From a virus, in the IMG/VR virus record IMGVR_UViG_3300030117_000865, positions 1 through 33,819 of that record: a stretch of 33,819 nt of DNA; one strand, written 5' to 3'. This document shows, in pieces, positions 27,939-33,819 of this stretch. Made by a program: the position numbers and the translations under genes. The first letter of the stretch is position 1; every line of letters begins with the position of its first letter. The notes under the pieces are model-generated. The model was not told where the DNA came from and made no database searches. It saw only the letters and a list, made by a program, of their open reading frames with translations.

Positions 27939-30431
27939 TTATCGTACATACTGTGATGGTGGAAAGTAAAACTCTTGCCCTGTGTCCTTCTTCATGCGCC
28001 TTTCCATACGCTTGAAGTAGCCTGGATTTGCAAACTCTGTAAGCTCATACATGAACAAGTAGTCTAACGCCAACTTCGCATAGAACAAATTTGCGCCAGG
28101 AATGTTGCGCATAGCTAACCTTACTGTTTCTGCTGCCGCATCGTCACCACTGCGAAACTTGCCGTAAATTGTTAACACATCTGCCGCCGTGCCAAAGGTA
28201 GGGCCAGCAAGAGTTTCAAGTGGCCCCTGACCATATCTGTTAAACTCACCAAATATGAAGTCTCCATAAATTCCTGCGCCGCCACCTTGTGTAAACGCAC
28301 GGAACAACAACTCTTTATTTAAAGTATAATCATCACCAAAAACCTCCGCAGGTTCTTTGCCTTTTAAGATGTCTTTTAATGTAACCGACATATATCCCAT
28401 CATGGTTGAGCCAACCATCATCTTTGCAACGCCATAATATCCAGATGAGGCTTTTTGCCTACTCAAGCCTTTTGTGACATAGGTGATTGGAAAGCCTTTA
28501 AGCTGCATAATCATTCGTATTGCTTCACCCATAACTGTACCACGTGGCAACCCTTGGTTCATAAGAGCACGCTCTCTTGCGCCTGGGGTCGGGATAGCCG
28601 TGTCTGCGCTATCTGCGTAGTAAGCTGATATTTTACTGCGTAGGTCATCACGAAACTGTTGGCGCATCTTGTCTGTTATATCAAGCTGCCCTGTGCGTTG
28701 CGCGATCAACGGGTCTATCTTTGCAGCAGAGATTTCATCAGCGATATCAGGCACTAGATACTTGCGTCCATCAGCCGCCTTCATGTCCATGCCACGGAAC
28801 AAAGACCACTCTGCCTCATTTATATCATAAAGACTAAGCAACCTGCGTGTTTCTGGTGGTATCGCGTTGTAGGATCTGTTGCTGTAGTTAGCAAGGTCAG
28901 CAGACAACATACGCGCAATGCCAACCTTTTGTGTGCTGTTCCACCATTGCATGCCGTTCAGCTTAAAATACAACTGATGTGCCTTAGAGATCATTCCAGG
29001 ACCGCTATCATTTGCACCAAATCTAGCGTGAACGTCTGCTAACTCGTTTTCAACACCAACACTTAGCAGGTATGCCAACTCTTTTTGCTCTTTGCTGTTG
29101 AACAAACGAAATGTATCACGCAAAGCAGAGGCATAAGCACCAAAAATGTTCCGTTCTGTGTTTGCGTTTATAAACGCTGCCTTGGTTGCAATGTCTGAAA
29201 ACGATGAAATGGTAGCAAATCCTAGCTTTGCCATTGATTGCAACATACGAAACCCAGCAGCTATGCCAGCGTAAGTAACCGTTGTATTCAGTATGGGCTG
29301 GGTTGCGCCTAGTGCGCGGGTTGTTCCATCCAACTCTGCAAACTGGTTTCTCAAGCGCCCTTCTTTTATGGGCTTTGCAACGCCCTTTGGCTTTATTTCT
29401 GTAATTATTCTGTCAAACATGGCTTTTGGGTTTGTGCCAAAAGTTTCAAGCAAACCTATGGCCTGCGCATCATGAGAGATGCCTTGGTACACGGCCTCAG
29501 AAAGTTTCATGCGGCTAAATCTGTTTGCGTATGCCAGCGCAGACTTGCCATTTTTAAAGTGGATTATGCGCTGCGCACTTAGGCGTTTGGCAAGGTTTAC
29601 TGGCCCCTTAAACTCTGGCTGCGCACCGCCCATACCGCCCACACCGTCAGCCTTCATATGGTTGCCGCTAACAAGGTTGTCATACATAGAGCCAAGAAAC
29701 TCAACTTCAGTCATATCGTCTGGCTTGTTAGCCATAGTTTTTTCTATGTCCATGTTTTCAGACACAAAAGTAATCCACGCTTGTTTATCTTCTTCTGTGC
29801 CTTTGCCGCGTATCAACAATGGGTCATGGTGCTGGCGTACAACATAGTTCTCAAGCTCACCAATGTTTGCACCGTTCCTGTTCTTGCGATCTAACAGACG
29901 CTTCTGCACTTTTTTTATTGCGTTAGCAATAAGCATGGCCTCTTCGCGTGCTGGCCCAATATCAAACAACGCTTGATAAATCTCTTCGTCCAGCTCATTT
30001 GATCTAAAAGTATCCAGCAAATCATGCCTTTTCAACTCTGCTACCAATGCGCCCGTGTTGTCTAAAAATATACTACGCTGCTTGGCGTCAATGCTATACA
30101 GACTGCGCCTTGCATCGCCAACAAGGATAGCAGACAACGCTTTACCAGGATCATTAGGCTCCTGACGCAATGCAGTCATCACCGTTGCGTATGCGCGTGC
30201 ATTGATGAGACGGTTGCGCTTTTGTATAGCAGACTCAATCCTTGCTCTTTTGGCTAATTCTTTTGCCTCTTCAATGAGTTCCCCAAGCTCACTGTCACCG
30301 TACACACCGCCACGGCGATCAATCTTGTCTTGCATGATTTTGAGGATTGCATCTATCTCGTCCTGCGCGACAGCTATATCTTTGTCTTGCGCAATCTTGC
30401 GTAGCTCTGCACTACAGATCTTAATGCTCAT
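27939..30431 (-). CDS. Large internal virion protein
   Basis: An 830-aa protein from the ATG at 30431, which overlaps the upstream stop (ATGA). The first 200 residues are charged helices (LGELIEEAKELAKRARIE). The middle (about 365-415) is hydrophobic helical (TYAGIAAGFRMLQSMAKLGF). The region about 655-700 (FPITYVTKGLSRQK, MMVGSTMMGYMSVTLKDILK) is amphipathic. It has no lytic transglycosylase motif such as T7 gp16 has. Typical ejection or internal core protein, positioned between the other internal proteins and the fibre. Confidence 0.75.
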   Translation of the reverse strand: MSIKICSAELRKIAQDKDIAVAQDEIDAILKIMQDKIDRRGGVYGDSELGELIEEAKELAKRARIESAIQKRNRLINARAYATVMTALRQEPNDPGKALSAILVGDARRSLYSIDAKQRSIFLDNTGALVAELKRHDLLDTFRSNELDEEIYQALFDIGPAREEAMLIANAIKKVQKRLLDRKNRNGANIGELENYVVRQHHDPLLIRGKGTEEDKQAWITFVSENMDIEKTMANKPDDMTEVEFLGSMYDNLVSGNHMKADGVGGMGGAQPEFKGPVNLAKRLSAQRIIHFKNGKSALAYANRFSRMKLSEAVYQGISHDAQAIGLLETFGTNPKAMFDRIITEIKPKGVAKPIKEGRLRNQFAELDGTTRALGATQPILNTTVTYAGIAAGFRMLQSMAKLGFATISSFSDIATKAAFINANTERNIFGAYASALRDTFRLFNSKEQKELAYLLSVGVENELADVHARFGANDSGPGMISKAHQLYFKLNGMQWWNSTQKVGIARMLSADLANYSNRSYNAIPPETRRLLSLYDINEAEWSLFRGMDMKAADGRKYLVPDIADEISAAKIDPLIAQRTGQLDITDKMRQQFRDDLRSKISAYYADSADTAIPTPGARERALMNQGLPRGTVMGEAIRMIMQLKGFPITYVTKGLSRQKASSGYYGVAKMMVGSTMMGYMSVTLKDILKGKEPAEVFGDDYTLNKELLFRAFTQGGGAGIYGDFIFGEFNRYGQGPLETLAGPTFGTAADVLTIYGKFRSGDDAAAETVRLAMRNIPGANLFYAKLALDYLFMYELTEFANPGYFKRMERRMKKDTGQEFYFPPSQYVR

Positions 30432-32206
30432 CCTACGCTCCTGCCATTTCTGTTTACACAGACTGCGGCTGTTCTAGCAGCTTCATCCATATATTCATCT
30501 GCGCGGCGTAAAGCCTCATCTGCTATACGAATGTCCTCATCTATATCAGCAGGTATAGTAACATCAGCACGCAATATTTCTAAATCCTGTTCAAGCAATG
30601 CTATCTCATCGACAGTATCTTGAAACTCTTGGATTGTTAGATCCATGCCAGCAGCGTCCATCTCGTCAAGTTTCGGCTTCTGGTCTGCATCAACACCGAG
30701 GTTGTAATCTTGAATACGCGCCTCATTCTGGGCATTTAAAGACTCTTGCTGGGTAAGCGGTGAGCCTTCAAGAGACTGCGGCTCCACATCACGTTGCTCT
30801 AAGCCAGATACGGCATTTTGGTTGTATTCAAGCAACTCAGTTTCTGCAATTACGCGATCAAGCTCTGTTTCGCTCAAGCCTGTTGGGTCAATCCCACGCC
30901 TATCCAAAAACTCTTGAAGATCTTGTGCGGCTTGAAAGGCATCTACAGCATCTTGCTCTGCTGCTGAATATTGTTTGTTTCCAGCCTTGTCCTCTCGCAC
31001 GGCATTGATGAAGTCGTTTATATCAATCTCATCAGGCACACCCTCAATCTCTGCTGGGAAGTAACCATCTTCTCTAGCGGCTGTAAGCATGTCATCAACA
31101 GAACGCCCACCCTTTGCTGCGCTTACATAAAACTTACCAGCCTTTGCCGCTGGGATAGCTTCTTTCAAGTCAGCGGCACCTGTGCTGTTAGGATCTATGC
31201 CGCCCTTTGCCCTGATGTATTGTATCAGTGTCTTTGGTTCCGCAACACGCAACTGTGGTGGACGCGCCTTACCTTTACGCCTTGCCTCTGCTGGAGGCTC
31301 GTCACCGCGCAAAACCGTCTCTTCTATAATATCACCAGTCTTAGGGTCAAACCTACGCTCTACGCCCCTCACAGAGCGATCTTGGGCTAAACGATCGTTT
31401 GCCCTAGCAATAATGTCTGCGTCTTTTGCTGCTTCTTGTTGATCGACAATAGACCGAACATTTATTTCTTGATCCGACAACGCTTGCCCAAGTGATCTGG
31501 CTTGCGCCTCTATTCTCACCTCCGCGTTCAAACGCTCTATCCTGTCAGATATTTTGCCGAATCCAACGTGCAAGCCACCGCCAAGTACTGATCCGAATGT
31601 GACGTTTAGAAAGCTGTCCATGAGGCCGTAGTCAGCATCTTGCTCTAAGTACGCCTGACCGATGACAAGTGGCTCCAGCACAGTTGCGCCAACCGCACCA
31701 TCTATCGCGCCAGCCATCAATCTGCTGCCAGTCTTGCCAAAACGTGCTGCCATAGTAGCCATACGCGCCTGACCTATAGCTGGGATGAAGGCTGATGCCA
31801 CGTTGAGAGGGTCAAGCAAGGAACCAGCCAGCATTGTGCCAAACTGTGCCGCACCTAGCCCAAAGCCACCGCGTGATCTGTTTAGGGTAAACCTAAAGTT
31901 CTCACGCCTGTCGTGACGCTCCGAAAGCAGGTTTGCCAAACCCTCTGTAATCCCATCCTCACCTACCTCGATGCCTTCGCGAAAGTATTGACTGTCACGA
32001 AACTCATCAGAAGAAAGCACCCGACCATTCGCACCTGGACCTAAGTACTGGTCAAACGTGCGGTTCAATGCGCTTAGAGGGTTATAGTACAAGGTTTCAT
32101 CAAGCGTTGCGCCAAGCACATCAAGAGTGCCAGCCTTTGACACATCGAAATAGTTGTCAAAAGCGTTTTGATCGTATTTTTGCTCTGGTACAAAAAAATC
32201 TACCAT
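30428..32206 (-). CDS. Internal virion protein
   Basis: A 592-aa protein. Start in a TAATG overlap at 32206. The N-terminal third has Gly/Ala-rich hydrophobic stretches (about 112-210: GAAQFGTMLAGSLLDP, GSVLGGGLHVGFG) suited to membrane insertion. The remainder is acidic and rich in Asp/Glu/Ala coiled-coil helices. It is likely an ejection or core protein, acting with its two large neighbours. Confidence 0.7.
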   Translation of the reverse strand: MVDFFVPEQKYDQNAFDNYFDVSKAGTLDVLGATLDETLYYNPLSALNRTFDQYLGPGANGRVLSSDEFRDSQYFREGIEVGEDGITEGLANLLSERHDRRENFRFTLNRSRGGFGLGAAQFGTMLAGSLLDPLNVASAFIPAIGQARMATMAARFGKTGSRLMAGAIDGAVGATVLEPLVIGQAYLEQDADYGLMDSFLNVTFGSVLGGGLHVGFGKISDRIERLNAEVRIEAQARSLGQALSDQEINVRSIVDQQEAAKDADIIARANDRLAQDRSVRGVERRFDPKTGDIIEETVLRGDEPPAEARRKGKARPPQLRVAEPKTLIQYIRAKGGIDPNSTGAADLKEAIPAAKAGKFYVSAAKGGRSVDDMLTAAREDGYFPAEIEGVPDEIDINDFINAVREDKAGNKQYSAAEQDAVDAFQAAQDLQEFLDRRGIDPTGLSETELDRVIAETELLEYNQNAVSGLEQRDVEPQSLEGSPLTQQESLNAQNEARIQDYNLGVDADQKPKLDEMDAAGMDLTIQEFQDTVDEIALLEQDLEILRADVTIPADIDEDIRIADEALRRADEYMDEAARTAAVCVNRNGRSVG

Positions 32207-33819
32207 TATTGAAGCAGCCTTCTGGCTATTTCGTTGCGCCGTGTTATTTTTTGCGCCGCCGTTCCTGTGGCTTGCTCTATTTCTGCAATCAAAGGCAGGA
32301 TGTCAGAAAACCTTACAGTAACAAATGCCTGATCTGGTGAAATGGCTGTTGGGCCAGGGTCAATTCTTCTTGTAACCATGTTGCCAGTTTGGTCTACAAG
32401 GTATGCGCCCTTGTGATCTGAGGTTGTCACCCAATAACCCTGCGCTAAATCTTCTTTGTACTTTTGATTTACATCAACATTGCCACTTACGGGCGGTATG
32501 TTTGCAAAACCAACAATCATCTCTCTGGACTTTTCATCACTCACAAGGGAGTTCAAAACATTACCAATTTCTGCTGATGAGTTTTCAAGCCCCTTCAGCA
32601 TACGCAGAGGCTTGCCGTTGACTTCAGTGAAAGAAAACTGGCTGTTGACAACATTATCAACCGCTCTTTCCACAGCTTTGGCTATGTCTGTCTCTCCAGT
32701 ATTCATATAATATGCCGCTGTGTTCTGAATTAACGTGTTCATCGCTGTTACGTGAAGTGTGCGCGATCCTGTGGCTCCACGCGAAACAACACTGTCAGTG
32801 GTGCCTCCAATAATACTGCCAGAATATTCAGCGTTTTGCGCCATCACCTCTGCCATAATCTCTTTATAGGTAGTTGTGCCAATATTTGCTTTTAGCTCTT
32901 TAACAACATCAGGACGATTTGCCGCTTCAATATCAAACCCAGCTACGTTGCCTGGATTTGCAATCACCCAAGCATCAGCAAGGCTCAAAACACCTTGATT
33001 CATTAAGTTGCGCATGATACGCGACTCATTTTCAACGCCAAAATTGGTAATAAAAGCAATCCCAAGGTCAGATTTTTCCCTTGCCGTAAGCTCTGGATCT
33101 TTGAATTGAGACTGAAAAGCCTGTATTTCAGCATTTGATGCGATCCTTATATCAACATCAGCTATGCCCATCTGCTTCTGCAAAGATATAAGCTGGTCAA
33201 TGCTAGCAGCATCCTGACCTTTAACTTGCAAATCATCCTGAATAAACTTTACAGGATCGTCTGTAATCTTGCTTTGACGCAATGCTAACATTTCTTCAAA
33301 ACGATCACTTTTTATTCCCGCTATTCTTGCGCCTTCTGTTGTTGTTGCCTCTGCCTTTTCTTTTTGCAATGCAACACGCGCCGCTGCTATTTCAGATGGC
33401 GTGCCAAACTTTACACTAGAAAACAAAACGCCAGCATTGCGTGTGCCAGTCATGGCCTCATCAAACAACTGTCCTGGAACGGGGTTTTCGAGTTGAGATA
33501 GTTTCTTGGAAACACTGTCAATCAAAGGCTGCGCGTTTGGCGGGGTTCGCCCCTCATTAGCAACAAGGATTGTTTCAAGAGCGTCGGTATCTGCTCTAAT
33601 TGATGCTGTTAATGTTTCATCTAAAACGGCTAGTTGTTGTTCTGCATTGCTTATTAGCGGCTCTGCTACATTACGCCCATAACCCGAAAACCGACCAGTA
33701 AGCGTTTTCGCTTCGCCTATGAAGGCATTTAATTCATTGCGGTCCATGCCAGCGATTGTAGGGTAAAGCGTATCTATCAACTTTTTGTTTGCATCGGCTT
33801 GTGATGTCTTAAATCCCTG
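32206..33819 (-). CDS. Internal virion protein, C-terminal part (runs off the right edge)
   Basis: The frame is open to the right edge at 33819. The in-frame Met codon at 33780 is internal and is not the real start. After merging the overlap, this is the C-terminal continuation of the gene at 1-1874. The C-terminal end (about 32206-32500) carries YWVTTSDHKGAYLVDQTG and TARRLLQ-like segments. The middle is helical. It makes the last 253 residues of an 877-aa protein, plus the redundant segment. Confidence 0.8.
   Translation of the reverse strand, partial: QGFKTSQADANKKLIDTLYPTIAGMDRNELNAFIGEAKTLTGRFSGYGRNVAEPLISNAEQQLAVLDETLTASIRADTDALETILVANEGRTPPNAQPLIDSVSKKLSQLENPVPGQLFDEAMTGTRNAGVLFSSVKFGTPSEIAAARVALQKEKAEATTTEGARIAGIKSDRFEEMLALRQSKITDDPVKFIQDDLQVKGQDAASIDQLISLQKQMGIADVDIRIASNAEIQAFQSQFKDPELTAREKSDLGIAFITNFGVENESRIMRNLMNQGVLSLADAWVIANPGNVAGFDIEAANRPDVVKELKANIGTTTYKEIMAEVMAQNAEYSGSIIGGTTDSVVSRGATGSRTLHVTAMNTLIQNTAAYYMNTGETDIAKAVERAVDNVVNSQFSFTEVNGKPLRMLKGLENSSAEIGNVLNSLVSDEKSREMIVGFANIPPVSGNVDVNQKYKEDLAQGYWVTTSDHKGAYLVDQTGNMVTRRIDPGPTAISPDQAFVTVRFSDILPLIAEIEQATGTAAQKITRRNEIARRLLQ
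32966..33819. repeat. Right copy of the contig-end repeat
   Basis: 854-nt counterpart of 1-860. Same gene and same frame (codons coincide at both ends), about 90% identity, one 6-nt gap. A direct head-to-tail join of 33819 to 1 would shift the frame by one, whereas overlapping the two copies keeps it. This supports redundancy and not an in-gene duplication. Confidence 0.9.

Noticed and set aside
1-33819. CRISPR array, tRNA or rRNA genes, insertion sequences, retroelement
   Set aside because: No regularly spaced repeats, cloverleaf, transposase or reverse transcriptase coding region was seen.
32966-33819. True tandem duplication inside the internal virion gene
   Set aside because: Joining base 33819 directly to base 1 shifts the frame by one; overlap of the two copies keeps it, so redundancy at assembly ends fits better.

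Overview
The window is almost certainly the whole genome of an uncultured podovirus (short-tailed, dsDNA phage), assembled as one contig that overlaps itself at the ends. The first 860 bases and the last 854 bases are two diverged copies of the same stretch of one gene, aligned end to end. Removing one copy gives a circle of about 32,965 bp. The gene set is terminase, T7-gp8-like portal, scaffold, capsid, tail tubular proteins A and B, three or four internal virion proteins and a T7-like tail fibre. It resembles small marine podoviruses that lack their own RNA and DNA polymerase. A GTA-type holin, the tandem fibre genes and the small Lys-rich genes suggest a marine, perhaps alphaproteobacterial, host, but this is inference.

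Layout. (1) A single leftward late operon runs from the small terminase gene (start 13518) down to base 1, across the contig junction, and from 33819 down to 21041, about 25 kb. Its genes are packed with ATGA, TAATG or TGATG overlaps. Order: TerS, TerL, HlyC-like acyltransferase, two unknowns, portal, Bbp19-like protein, scaffold, capsid, second virion protein, tail tubes, GNAT-like protein, internal virion proteins, tail fibre, three paralogous fibre-tip genes, chaperone-like genes, membrane/lysis genes, and a cluster of tiny basic proteins around an M15 endolysin. (2) A rightward early block (13856-16803) holds about ten small unknown genes and ends in a Cro-like HTH gene, a set of RNA hairpins and a rho-independent terminator at 16922-16952. 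(3) A short leftward operon (17872-17061) encodes an HTH repressor, a four-CxxC zinc protein and an Hjc-like nuclease. (4) A divergent rightward recombination operon (17952-21060) encodes a PD-(D/E)XK exonuclease, a winged-helix protein, a single-strand annealing protein, an SSB-like protein with a bacterial SSB C-terminal tip, an excisionase-type HTH protein and two small genes.

The phage appears to rely on host polymerases and replisome, and brings its own recombination set (exonuclease, annealing protein, SSB, resolvase-like nuclease). No integrase was found although two HTH regulators and an Xis-like protein are present, so the switch probably times lytic expression.

The most unusual non-coding signals lie between 15.3 and 17.0 kb. 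Almost every gene end there carries a strong hairpin, three of them with the stop codon in the loop, including an exact 29-bp duplication. A four-arm structure at 16788-16869 could adopt two mutually exclusive folds. No tRNA, rRNA, CRISPR or insertion sequence was seen.
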